Origin: Apostichopus japonicus | Taxonomy: Eukaryota; Echinodermata; Holothuroidea; Aspidochirotida; Stichopodidae | Direction: 5' to 3' | Assembly: GCF_037975245.1 (NCBI RefSeq) | Contig: NC_092571.1 | Span: 16,051,917-16,115,916 of the forward strand | DNA: 64,000 nucleotides | Shown: positions 13,581-26,500 of the stretch, one piece after another | Layout of the letters: every line of letters begins with the position of its first letter | Numbering within the stretch: position 1 is the stretch's first letter | Notes under the pieces: model-generated | Databases searched by the model: none | The model's input: only the letters and a program-made list of their open reading frames with translations | Told to the model about the DNA's origin: nothing | Program-made: the position numbers and the translations under genes

Positions 13581-14184
13581 GACATATTTAGAGCTCATAT
13601 CGAATAATAAAATAATTTCAAACCTTTCAACTTATAGGAATTATGTGTTATGTTCCAATTATCTTCATTCAACGAACTCATAGAGATTTAGCTTAGCACC
13701 ATACTATAATTCCCTGTTTTTCGTTTTGTCAAAGCACTCATTATGTCGATAAATGGCAAAGAATTTCTTTCGTGACCCATGCCAGGAATATAGTTGTTAG
13801 TATTAACCATATGGTTAATTATTTGCTTGTTATAATAGTAACGTCATATGCAGAGTAATATCTCAAACACATTTCCCATCTTTTATTTATTTGCCTTTCT
13901 TATACCCCCCCCCCCCAAAAAAAAAAATTGCAGTAGTGAACAAAAAAAAACTGCTATTAAAAATAATGTTACTTCCTGTTATTATGGCTGGGCATTTATG
14001 GACCAAAAATTTGTAGTTCACAAACTAATTTGATAAACTTCCTACATTCACACTCTCTCCGTATATAAGGCTCACTATGTATGAATGTACAGTCCACAGT
14101 ACAATTAGATATACATACAGAACTGTACCTACTGTCACACTACATAATTTCCTCTGTGGGCAATAACACAAATTGAACGATTTA

Positions 14185-15085
14185 TTTGTAGTAATCTCAT
14201 GAACAGACCACTCAGATTAAATATATGATCTCATGATCTGATCACCCAATAGAAGATAACATACATCATGAACTGATCATTCAATTACAGATTAAATATA
14301 TCATTATCTCATGAGCTGATCACTCAATATATTATGATCAATACATGATGTACACTAAATATATTATGATCTCATGATCTGATCACTCAATAGTCGATTA
14401 AATATATCATAATCTCATGTACTGATCACCTCAGTAGCAGATTAACTACATAATCTCTTCAACTGATCAATCAACAGTAGATGAAATATTTTATGATCTC
14501 ATGATCTGATCATTCAATAGTAGATTAAATATATCATAATCTCATGTACTGATCACTTCAGTAGCAGATTAACTATATAATCTCTGGAACTGATCAATCA
14601 ACAGAAGATTAAATGTATTATGATCTCATGTACTGATCAACTCAGTAGCGGATTAACTATATAATCTCTGATCATTCAGCAGTAAATTAAATATATTATG
14701 ATCTGATCACTCAATAGTAGATTAAATATATCATGATCTCATGTATTGATCACCTCAGTAGCAGATTAAGTACATAATCTCTTCAACTGATCAATCAACA
14801 GTAGATTAAATATTTTATGATCTCATGATCTGATCATTCAATAGTAGATTAAATATATCATAATCTCATGTACTGATCACCTCAGTAGCAGATTAACTAT
14901 ATAATCTCTTGAACTGATCAATCAACAGAAGATTAAATGTATTATGATCTCATGATCTGATCGTTCAATAGTAGATTAAATATATCATGATCTCATGTAC
15001 TGATCACCTCAGTACTTAGAATATTAAATATATTTAATCTCCGGAACTGATCATTCAATTGTAGAATTAAATATATCATGATCTC
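14185..15085. repeat. Satellite with 42-bp monomers and 127-bp higher-order unit
   Basis: Monomers of 41-43 bp share a core of ctgatca and agattaa. Three monomer types alternate: gatctcatgatctgatcact, aatctcatgtactgatcacc and aatctcttcaactgatcaat. The trimer repeats at 127 bp (14368 to 14495) and 126 bp (14819 to 14945), with a disrupted middle. Confidence 0.92.
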
Positions 15086-15892
15086 TCATTTACCATATAT
15101 CTTAGTGACATTTCAATCTCTTTATTTAGTCTTTAAGTATTTCTGCAAAAAGTGACTCATATTATCATATTTATGGCATTCATATGGATATTTCTATAAT
15201 TGTAAGGTATGGATTCTCCCTTGTGCAGCTAATGTCCCCTTTGTGTGTTTCTTTAAGTTGAAAAGAACCTTGAATATTTGGTACATTGAACCAAACACTT
15301 TTCAACCAAGTACTTCACACCTCTCTGATGACTTGAATCAAACATACTCTCCCTTCTGTTTTGAACATTCTAAAAAAAAAAATTCTCTCTGTTCCAACAA
15401 ACCACAAGAGAGTAATTTTCTGCAAGAAAATCAAACCTGAACTTCACCTTATAAAGAAAAGGGGAAAAAAGTTCAGAACTTAAAAGTAGAGAGAGAGAGT
15501 GAGATATATCCACCGACATCATCATCTGAGAAATGTCACTCACATCTGATAAAAGTACAAAACTGTAGCAATTTATGAGGATATAGACTCAATACCCATG
15601 GGTTCTCTTTTAATTCTTTGAGCAAATACTGGGGAAGAACGCCTTAAAATCATAATAAAATTTCCAAAGTGATGACAAAAACAGACCCAAAAGCAATTTG
15701 CCTGTAAGGAGCTTATCTTTCTGATTTGCAGCCAAAGAGGAGTTTAGTATCCCTGATTGAAAGCAATCAAGCGTCGGCAGAAATCGCGACGAAGGAGTGA
15801 AAAAATGCCATGCCCAAATTCCAATTTTCAAAATAACCACGCTTCCAGTCCTTTCCCAAATTTGTATTTTTTGTTAATTTTTTTTCTTTTCT

Positions 15893-15915
15893 TTCTCTCT
15901 CTCTCTCTCTCTCTT
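15893..15915. repeat. (TC)n microsatellite
   Basis: About 11 tandem tc units within a pyrimidine-rich stretch. Confidence 0.9.
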
Positions 15916-18900
15916 TTCCCTCCATTTTCTGTCTTGTTTTCTCTCCGTCTCTGTCTTTTGCGTCATCCACTAGATTAAAAACGCTCCCGAGTTAAAAGCA
16001 AGAAAAATTTGAGTATTTCTACGAGGAAAGATCCGGTCAGATGGATGGCTGATGAAGAATCAGTGTGAAATCTGTCTGTTATCTCAACATGCTGCTCTCC
16101 GGGGTCACAATCATTTCATCTGCGCTCTGCTGAAGCCAGCCAGTGTCAAATTTAACAAAAAATTAATGAAACTGTTCAAAATACACATCAGTGAATAATT
16201 TCACAAGCTGCAATACGAGCCAAGAGGTAACATTCTTCTTAATTTTTTTCAATTTTTTTTTTCTTCTTTTTTTTTTAGTTGTTTTGGTTGCTGGCCAGCT
16301 TGATGAGATGGTTTGCTGAGGAATTTCAAATCATTTTTGATTATTTGTTTTAGGGGACAAAACAAGGAAGGAAGGAAGAAACACATATCATTTCCAAATA
16401 TGCCAATGAGATCATAAGTCACTGGTCAAAGCAATTAAAGGGGTCTAGAAAAATTTCCAGAATTATGGTTCAAAACAATTTTTCCATACTGTATTCCAAA
16501 CGATACTTTTTAACTATTGAAATGGCAAAAATATTTCAGTTTTTTCCAACATTCCTGTAGATTGACCACATAAAGTTTGAAATCTTGTAAGAGAATTATG
16601 TACAGTATACGTTACATGGACTGAATATCTGATACTGTTGATTATAACACGGGACCATTTTTTTTTATCACTTTGCTCAGTTTTCTATAAATCTCATAAG
16701 ATGTTCACAGCCACTACCATTTCTTTCTTAAAGACAATACTCTGGGTATTTGACAGTATTGAATGGTTGGGCTCTTTGTATAGACATTATATGCTTACTA
16801 TCCCTGGGGAAACCTGGACTTCATTTTCGGACGTTTTTTCCTTCTTTTTTTATTGGTTTGTCCAAATGGCAAAGTTGGTTGTCTAACAAGATTAATGTAC
16901 TATACCCTATACATGAATTATAACAGAAAAGTGATTAGAAGTGTTTGTATACACAAATTGGAAACAAAAATGCACAGACATCATTGGCTAAGTATGGGAT
17001 TCGAATCAGCGACTTCAGAATTACATCCATTCCTTGGCTGGTGGTAAAGAATATTTGATAGAGCTGATAGACTTTTTGCATACAATTTGGAAGTCCTTAA
17101 AGTCAATCACAATTGGGTAACATGTTGCAGTAAAGTACAATGCATGCCCATGTCCACCCCACCCCCCCCCACCCCTATGAGGGTTCCCCTCTTCTCTAAT
17201 GGGCACAGTTCTGATAAGTTCAAGATCCTCTAACGCTTTGTGATGGTTACTTTCAGTTTCATCTTGAGCAGAAGTATTAAACTTTATTTCTAGTTTACTT
17301 TTTCTACCGCAGTTGCAGTTCTATAAAATTTACCTATCCTGCAGCCATGAATACCTGTTCCTCTTTGTTATGACTGTAAGACAACCCCCCTACCCTATAT
17401 GTCTTTCTTCTCATGCACCCCACGTTTCTACATTTTGAGAGTTTTTTTTTTATTTGGTGGCTGCTGGTCAGTGATATGGTGACAAGATCACAAGACAACA
17501 GCTACAAATCGTGTTGAATTCTACTACATAGTTTCAAAAGACAGAGAGAGAGAAAAATAATAAAAACTGAAAAACGTTTAGATAAAAGGGTATTTTTGCT
17601 GGATGAAAGGAAGTGGGTACCAGCAAATTTTTCCTCTCACCAACAAAACGTAGTTACAGGGCAGCAAATGGCATAAGTTTAGTGCTCAGTTTAATAGTGA
17701 GAAAACGGAACAATAACCGTTTCAATGTTAAACAAAAACCACGAACAAATTACTAGGTATCCTGCAGTATTTTCAAGATGACTTTTCTGCTGTAAATTTG
17801 CCTGTGAATACAATGCATTCTGTGGGTAGAGAGCAAGCTAGTGGCCTTAAATTTTTTCTTTATCCTTGAAAGACCCAAAAAGTACTGGGCTGTTGAGTTC
17901 CTTTGGTTAGAAAAAGGCTCCGCTAAAATGTGAGCTTTGAAGGGACTTTGAAACACCTTTGAAGCAATGTTTAAACAATTGCATGGAATGACAATTTGAT
18001 TGGATCGTAAACTTCTAGCAACAACAAAAACTCGTTAAGGTTCTGTCGACTGCCAGAAATTGTTTAAAAACAGCTGCTAAACCAACTAACTAAACACAAA
18101 AGAATAGTTGATGTGTAAAGTACAAATGGCAGTTAACAAAATTGATGTCAGCAATATTAGATGATTTATCCAACAGCATGACAGAATCCCTGTAGTACTT
18201 ATGAGTACAACAATATGAGTGCAAGCAAACTAGAATTTAGTTTCTATTCTTCTAAATTCAAAATGTCCCGATACACGAGTAAAAATCCACGAGGCCGAGT
18301 ACCACCAGTACGGGTCGCTACATACTGCATGTATGTGCCTAGAATACGAGTACAGACTTCTTTCCCATTAAGCCCCACCCACCATGAATACTAATGAGGT
18401 TAAAAGTCGTTGGACATTGCAAGAACATACATACTTGCAGTCCTTATGGATGGTTTGATGATCAAATTAATAGCTATTGTGATATTATGGATGGTTGCTG
18501 CAGAAATCATGTCAGCAATATTAGAAAGTGGGCAAAAATGTACTAATTATAACGTTTGTCTTCTTACCGTCATAGATTCGTCGCTGGTTCAGCTTCACTG
18601 GTGGGGTAACCATGATTGGCATGAACATCTACTGTAGATACGGGTTGGTAATCCCACCCCTTTACTGATGCCAAGAGCTGAAAAGTTTGTACTTTCTTTG
18701 GTGTCTAAGTTTATAGGGTCAGGAGGAGTTTCTGTAAACTAGTGCTCAAGTTATGAGCATTTGCAAAAATGAAGAAAAAAAATCCTCTCTCACTCTCTCT
18801 CTCCACCTCCTGCACTCTTTCCCAGGAAAGATGGATGATAATAGCTTTTTGTTCCTCCTGAGCTTCTTGCTAGCTTTCTTTGTTGGTTTCTCTTATTGCT

Positions 18901-19909
18901 TAAAATATGAGACCATTTGCTAGATATATACATACTTTACATTGTTTATGGACTGTTGGGCTTGTTAGAATATCAGAAATTAGTAAACAAACCATAGACA
19001 ATAAAAAAAAAACCATCTTAAAGGAGCTGATTGCATAGATCTTGACAGAAAAATAGAGTATTAGTAGACAGTATGTACAACTACTTAATTAATAAACCAA
19101 TTAATTAATATATCAATATCATTAGCTGGGTGCTCAATGTCACTGCTACAGTAAACAACAGTGCTTAATCTATTCTTCTTCTTTCCATTGACTGAATCAT
19201 CCCTGCCATTCAGGAGACCTCAGTTACAAAAGTTTAGAGCTAGAAAATGACAAAGGTATTGCAACTTTTCTACACAGGAAACAGTGAATTGGTAGAAATA
19301 TGCTAAAAAGGACTGATCATGCACTGTACTCATATACAAGTATACCTTGACTTTCTAACCTCCTTTAAAAGACTGTTGAGCATGAGTTCACAAAAGTTAA
19401 ATGAAACACCATATGTGCAAGTCACAAACAGGAATATGTCAATTTAGTACTGTATACAGGAGCATAAACATGCATGTATATACATACATGATGATTATAT
19501 GGCTCATAATTAAAAACAATTCTGACAACTAGAACTAGGGCTGTTGCCAATTGCCATAGATCAAACTATTTCGGCGACCTGGCATGGAACAGGAATTTTT
19601 GAAATTTGCCTGGTAGATAGTAGACAAGGGAATGTTAGCAAACTAGGGAGCACGACTAGGCTGCAAAAAAGTAACAAATTCATTGAGGAAACAAAACTCT
19701 CTGAGTTGGATTTTTGCATAGATATGTAGATACATCATCTCAGAGAATTAGTTTCCTCAATAAATTTGTAAACTTTGTTTGTTCAAAGTATCTCTTTTGA
19801 GAACCGGCCTAAGGATTCACAAATGATTTCGAGTTGGTTAGTATCATGATTGATCTCTAGAGTAAGGCAAAATATGTCACCAAAACTGAACTAGCATTGT
19901 TCGATACAG

Positions 19910-20020
19910 ATGGCAAAAAGTAAAGTAAAGTGGGAGGCCCAGGTTCGAATCCCTGTGGAAGCTGGACGTTTTATCCCTGTTCTGCATTTTCCAACTCATT
20001 AAAATTTCAAATATATATAT
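19910..20020 (+). repeat. tRNA-derived SINE-like fragment
   Basis: A box B match, GGTTCGAATCC, at 19942-19952 is followed by unrelated sequence and a (TA)n tract near 20010. Box A is not clear. Confidence 0.4.
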
Positions 20021-23000
20021 ACCAATGGTCATCAAGTTTTCTTTTTGCTGTTAGGTTTAGTTGAAATAAGGTTTACATATGGTCAAACTTGGATACCTTA
20101 GTGTTATTGACAGAATTCACATACCAGTAATTACAGTAACACACTGGGTCACCATATGACCACTAGTTACACAAAGCAAACAATACTGGAAAGCTCTTTC
20201 TTTCCAATCATTTTCATTATTTGTAAATGGTCATTGGTTAAAAGCACTTTACGTGAAAACAGCAGACCTTCCACTGTACAGTAATATGACATACTGTACA
20301 ATACAGGTTCACATTCTCATATAAGTTATCAGAATTTCTGTAAGGAGTAGTGATACATAACACCAATACAGATCCATCCATAGTCTCTTACAGTTATTAT
20401 TATATTCACTAAGAGGTTAATGAGAATGACTCAAGGATCTGTTTGGGCATTGGAGGTGGGGGGGGGGGGGGGCGGGGGGTTGGGGGAGGTTGGAAATACC
20501 ATATACAGAGATGACATCTTGTCAGGCCCTCTCATTTTACCAGCTTTAACAGGACTGTGATGAATCACTTGTAAACATGCAGACAATAGGACTTCTTTCT
20601 ATTTTGCAGGTGTCTGGCCAGAACCTTCCATCTCAAGTGGTAAGGTCCCCTTCCATTCTGCTTCAATTAGTGAAAACAGTACTGAGAATTGTAGGAGCTA
20701 AAACTGTTAACAATTTCTTGCAGGTTTACAAGATGGCTTGGATGGTTCATTTGCAACACATTCCCTTTTACAGCCTTTTCCTGGGAACTTCCTCCAACAC
20801 CCACTCCCATTCACCCACCCCCTCTCCTCCCCCATTCCCTCTTGCTACACCACTGCCATAATGCCATACCAATCAACCTCATTCATTTCCAAAAGACAAA
20901 GTCAGCTTTCAAAGAAATTCCTCCCAAAGTCATTAATGCAGTTATTAACCAGGACCTTCCTCGAACAACCCACACTCCCCACCCAGTTCCCTCTTGCCAC
21001 ACCAAGTGCTGCCATATCTATCAACTTCATTCATTTCCACAACACAAAGTCAGTTCACTAAGAAATTCCTCCCAGAGTCATAAACGCAATATTTAATTAA
21101 CCTGACACGGACTGTAGCAAGGAGAGACAAAACTGCATTTCCTAATTGCATGGTAATTGAAACTTTCAATGAAAGGGGTCAAGCGCAGTTTTAAAAATAT
21201 AAACAAAATTGACAAAATTTAAAGGGATTTAGGATCTGGAACCTTGTCGATGCAGTATGTATGCATGCTCTTAGAGATCTAGGCAAAGTCTGTAGGCTGT
21301 GCAGAATACAAGTTTGAAAGCATCAATGAGGCATCGGTCATTTGTAGCCACTCATTGTAATCCACTCGCACTCACACCGTGTGAAATTCCGCACTACGCT
21401 ACATCTTTATTTCTGTAAGGAAGTGCGTGGTTGCTTTCCATGTCAGTCTAGTGTGTTAGTTTGCAAAACCCACCATACACTGATTGATCAGATCACATTC
21501 TCCAAAACAAGTGCACGCTATCTGCGGTTTCACCTCATGTGTAATGGATGCAACACAGACAAAGACAGTATGCATGGACACCTCGCTCAGGATAAATTCT
21601 TAAGAGTTTTCCTGGTCATTTGGTCGTCCGAATGAACCATACATTTTGGAGTTCTTTGTTTAAGTTTGCCCGGTCTTAATTTTCTGAGGACCTGCTAGAG
21701 AAATTTGGTCATATGAAACAGCAATATCTTATTGGGTGACTCTACTATACAAATTTTCCTGATCTAAATGTGAATACCATGCTCACTCAATATCTGACAA
21801 GTGAAAATACTACATCAAGAAGCTGACGAAAAAGGTTGAATAGGAACATGGATGGGACTAGTAACAGTTCTGTCATAACCTGTCTTAGTTCACTTGATTC
21901 ACACTGCTCAATGCAGATATTTCAGACATTTATTTTACAGCATCAGAGCAAATGCTAAAGGGAATAGAAAGATTGATGGACACTTCACTCTGCAGGGACT
22001 CTGTGAAATCAAGACAATTACTATATGCATTTTTATGTTTGGGCCTACAGAGGTGGGGGGGGGTGTTGGGTGGGGGTTGGATAATCCATGGGCCTAGTAC
22101 CTCAAAATACAGAATTCTTCAATCTCACTAACTTGGGACAAAATGTTTATCTTTACACACAAAAGCGATGATGTCTTTAATACTTTTGAGGATTTTCTAT
22201 CACAATTTTGCAATAGAAAAAGAAATACAGGACGAATATGTAGGCCTAAACTGCAAAAGCAACGGTTTTCATTATTGGTCTAAAGTTAGACCTAACATTA
22301 GGCCTAGGTATCAACCATCAGAATTTCACCTAAAGTATTGTTTTCTCATTCTCACGATACTGTCAAATAAAAATTGAAATCAAACTAAACAATGTATTGA
22401 AATCTCTGCCAACCAGGGAACCTTCAATTGGAATTGATCACAAGCATGTTTTTTGCTAGGGCTTTACCCATCCCACTATATGTCTAGCCTATTCTTGGGT
22501 TCTTCCTTTCAGCATGAAGAATTGACTCATTCCAACTGTTGGCTAAGGTCTAACGTTTGAACCAGTAGTGTCAACGACCCACTGAAAATCTACGCAAGTA
22601 AAATGAAAATGTATTCCATATTCAAGCCTGTTTGCCTTCGTCCTCCTCGTAAAAGCTATTTAGTAATTATACTAAGCCTAGCCCTGGTCTACTGCATGTG
22701 CTATACCTCAGCTGCTTTTGCTATAAACCTAACTTAGGAGGAGCAGAAGGACTAACGTTATTCACAACATTGGTTGGTTTATCAAATAAATGTGCATTAA
22801 TTCGACCGACAGCTCCGTCTAAAGGTTGTTATGTTGGTAGGAAGTAGAAAAGTATGAAACTCACTCTTTTATTGCCTTCATATACGTTGTCACATCCAGG
22901 GAATGCTTTCTTTACCTCAAACAAAACAGCTGACGTGCTGTAGTCTTGCGGAAAGATTATTCGAACAGCCGAGTCTCTCCAATGTGTTGTGCCCACAGAA

Positions 23001-23320
23001 TTGCAACACACTGCTGACCAATGATACACTTGACAGTCTGTATAATTCGTGCTAGCAGTTGAATAACACTATGTTCACGTATGAAGCGAGTCAGGCATGC
23101 GTGTTGTTTCTCGTTATGTACCTTCCTCAGCCAATTGCAATTAACAGTATATATAGAAATATTTCATAACGAATGATTTACACGGAAAGAAATATTAAGT
23201 TTAACAAATGTTAGAGTAATTTCAGCAAGAAACGTTCAATAAATAACTGAAAATGGTATCTTATAATGAAGTAAACAAAGTGCTTATTCCAAATTTAGAA
23301 AGGGGGCAGCAAAAATTACG

Positions 23321-23334
23321 GTTACCATAACGAC
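23321..23334 (+). promoter_or_regulatory. Candidate RFX X-box upstream of LRRC23
   Basis: GTTACCATAACGAC matches 12 of 14 positions of the RFX consensus GTTRCCATRGYAAC. It lies 132 bp upstream of the LRRC23 ATG. RFX factors drive ciliary genes through X-boxes close to the start, and LRRC23 is an axonemal gene, so position and target both fit. The deviations are A for G and G for A in the second half-site. Confidence 0.55.
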
Positions 23335-23465
23335 AGCCTCAACTACCAACACAATAGTCGATGTAGTCGTCTAGTATTACTACACTGTACTGTGCTAGCT
23401 ATATTGACGAAAACTTGTCAATCTACTGATGTTATTTAAGTTAATAGACTTCTCATGATATAAAT

Positions 23466-23579
23466 ATGTCTGATTTTGAAGAACAGGATTATGAAGAAGA
23501 TCAAGAAGGTGTCGAGGAACCAGACCTCGATCATGACGAAACTGAAGACGGTGAAGGAGGAGAGCAGGAAGAAGAAGAG
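23466..23579 (+). CDS. LRRC23: LRRC23 exon 1 (start codon, acidic leader)
   Basis: ATG at 23466 begins MSDFEEQDYEEDQEG and runs as a Glu/Asp-rich leader of 38 codons to a GAG codon followed by donor gtgatt. Vertebrate LRRC23 also starts with a short acidic, low-complexity leader. It ends in phase 0, matching exon 2. No start codon comes from homology, since the leader is poorly conserved. Confidence 0.88.
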
Positions 23580-26500
23580 GTGATTTGACTCAGTTAGGCT
23601 ACAACCTAATATGATGTAACCTGATGGCTAACACCTTTATACCAGATTCGCGAAAAAAAAAACATTCAATTGTGGTGTGCATTATTATTAACCCTTTAGC
23701 AGAGCTAATGTTAAGAAAACGTCTGAGATCCACCATAGGATGTGAAAGTAAATTGGTTTATAGTTGGATAGGACATTGTGTTAGTTGAGGGACCACGTTA
23801 GTTGAGGGACTACATTGAGGGACTCTAGGCTATGTGTTATTCATCCTAGCCTACCCTACAGTTGCAAAGAATGTAATGAGAATGTGAAGTTAGACCCTAA
23901 CAAGTTAATTAGTAACATGAATACCAATTGATTTGAAACCCAAATTGTTGGTGCTTCATCTCCAAGTGTGGAAATTGTGTACTCTGCACTGTGGTTGATT
24001 TATTTACTCAGACGAACAGGAGGGTAATAAAAGGCCTAACTAGCTTCTCAATCATCGAACACCCTGATTTGAATTTTAAGAGTCTTACAACATTCAGGGC
24101 CTGTCCCACAAATGGACTATAGGTTCTAGCTTGTTGACCAGGGAAAACAGAGTTAATTTATACTTAGCAGATAACAGTACATGGATATGCTCTTTATACT
24201 AAATATGATACCAGTGTAATTTTGCCATGACTTTATGCAATTTTTGAAATATTTTTGTAGTTAAATGAAGATTTCATAATTTATTCCACTTTTCCATTTG
24301 ATTAATATTCCTTTTTATATTTTCCCATTTTATTTCCACCTTGCAGAAATATGTAAAAGGACTTACAAGTTTTGTAGGGCACTGTATAGTATTCATTAGA
24401 ACAACACATAACATGCTGAACATGTAAAACTGGAAGCAGGACACTTCGCCCAACAACCATTTCGCCCAACTGCCATTTCGCCCAACCATACCATTTCGCC
24501 CAACCAACCTGGTCATTTCACCCAACCAGCCTGGTCATTTTGCCCAACCAGCCTGGTCATTTTGCCCAACCAGCCTGGTCATTTCGCCCAACCTTGATTA
24601 AATATGATGCTTCAAAAGGAAACGTTCGGGAATTGTTAACGTTACAGGATACGCACCGAATATTAAGGAAACTTGAGGATCGATCAGTGTGTTAGGGGTT
24701 GGGTGTGATAGTAAACGTTCGAATATTAAGGAATATTAAGGAAACTTGAAGTCCTTTACTTTGTATAACTTTAGTAAGGAAACATTCAGGAATTTTTAAC
24801 GTTACAGGATACGAACCGAATATTAAGGAATCTTGAAGATGGATCAGTGTTTTAGGGGTTAGGTTTGATAGTAAACGTTCAGGAATTGTTAACGTTACGG
24901 GATACGAACTGAGTTTTAAGGAAACTTGAAGTCGTGGTTAAATTGATTAGGCCTACATATGTGATTACATATGTGGTTACATTGATTAAGTGGTTACATT
25001 GATTAAATATAGTACTTCAATATTACGGACGGGTTTTATATATTTTTTTTTTCAATTTAATAAGGAAACATTCAGGAATTGTTAGTCAGTAGGATGGATC
25101 AGTGTTTTAGGGGTTAGGTTTGATAGGTTTTAGGAAGACCGATTCCCTTGTGTTTGTTTAATAATATAATTTCCATTGTATGCGTAAACGCCTAAAGTAG
25201 TGTAATCCTCCCATTATACCCGAAATAACTGCTCAGACTCCGATCGATATCGAGCGGACCTCACTTTTTTATTTACCTATTACAAAGTAACCTAACCCCA
25301 AAAAAATCAAATTGAACTAGTGGAATAGAAAAAGTAATATTATTCTGACTGAATATTAGTAAAAATAAGGTTGGGCGAAATGACCAACACGGTTGGGCGA
25401 AATGACCATGCTGGTTGGGCGAAATGACTATGATGGTTGGGCGAAATGACCATGCTGGTTGGGCGAAATGACCAGGCTGGTTGGGCGAAATGACCAGGCT
25501 GGTTGGGCGAAATGGCAGTTGGGCGAAATGGTTGTTGGGCGAAGTGACTAGAAAGCTTAAAACTAACCTATTATTAAATGTGTGGTTGTTCTCTAGTTCA
25601 TTTACAAGAACACATAATAACCTCAAAATTAACTATTCAGTTTGAATCTATATATTTATATGTACATATATATATACATATATAGTTATATGTAGTAATA
25701 ATATAGCTTAAACTTCAAATTCAACACCATTTCTGAAGAGCAAGAAAAGATATACAGTATTATTGGAATACTTTGTATCATGGAAATTTGTATCATGTAT
25801 TATATGGTACAAATTACACTAAAGGCAAATGGCAGACTGACAGACGTTGCAAATATCTACTAATCGTCCTTGGTAATAATCTCTCACATCATTTAATTAT
25901 GACCCTGCAACACTACCATCCCAGTCAGTAGTACTGTAGCTCCCAAAAAATACTGATGGAACTATGGACAACCTAAGAGAGTGATAAACTACTATGTTTA
26001 ATAGGCCAAAAAATAAATGGAAAGAGGTCCTCCTCCTCATCCTACCCCCACCCTGCTTCCTCTATCCAACTCCCTCGTTGCTGTCTCTCCTTTTTGTTTA
26101 TGTTAAAAGCTGAGACGATTGTTTGATACTCTGAAAATTACCTTACCTAAGGCACATATTTTATAATCCCTATTGTAAAGCACACAATCAAATATGTTGT
26201 AGCCAAAGAAGCCTTCAAAACATTCCATTTATGAAACTTACAATATATTATTATTTTTTATTTAACATACAATTTATTTCAAATTAAAAAGGTAAAATAT
26301 GTAACGCGAAAGCAGGACACACCTAAGGATGAGAAGAAGCCCATTTTCATAATCATCATAATTATCCTTTTTTTTTTACTGTTTATGCTAGCAGTACAGT
26401 AGGTTTCATGAGGTAGTTTTTCATCGGTAATAATACACAGGATGTTGATTGCTATGTACATCAAGTGCATAATTGATTTTTCGCAGTTTTTGAGATTGCC

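Larger units (their letters stand above)
7523..22800. other. Left-hand region without a recognised gene
   Basis: Besides the repeats listed separately, this is AT-rich sequence with poly-G/C runs (10325, 12385, 12540, 13903, 20457, 22060). The minus strand at 12124-12297 is open for 58 codons (with QEDLSILQYRLPSVIHSREE) but lacks a good acceptor. Nothing else could be supported. Confidence 0.4.

Noticed and set aside
16030-16200. Plus-strand frame with CEICLL and a later HNHFIC, suggestive of a zinc-binding fold
   Set aside because: The cysteine/histidine spacing does not match a RING or other finger, and splice sites are poor.
20594-20760. Possible plus-strand microexon between tattttgcag and gtaagg, and a second acceptor at 20724
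   Set aside because: Only 30 bp long, no recognised protein and no partner exons.
22829-23029. Minus-strand frame with SAVRIIFPQDYSTSAVLFEV as a possible first exon divergent from LRRC23
   Set aside because: All three minus-strand frames are open over most of this GC-richer stretch, it lacks an ATG, and no family is recognised. Kept only as a possibility in a finding.
25273-25626. 117-residue minus-strand frame with repeated HFAQP and ISPNQ
   Set aside because: It is a translation of the tandem-repeat terminus of the intron 1 element, not a protein-coding repeat.
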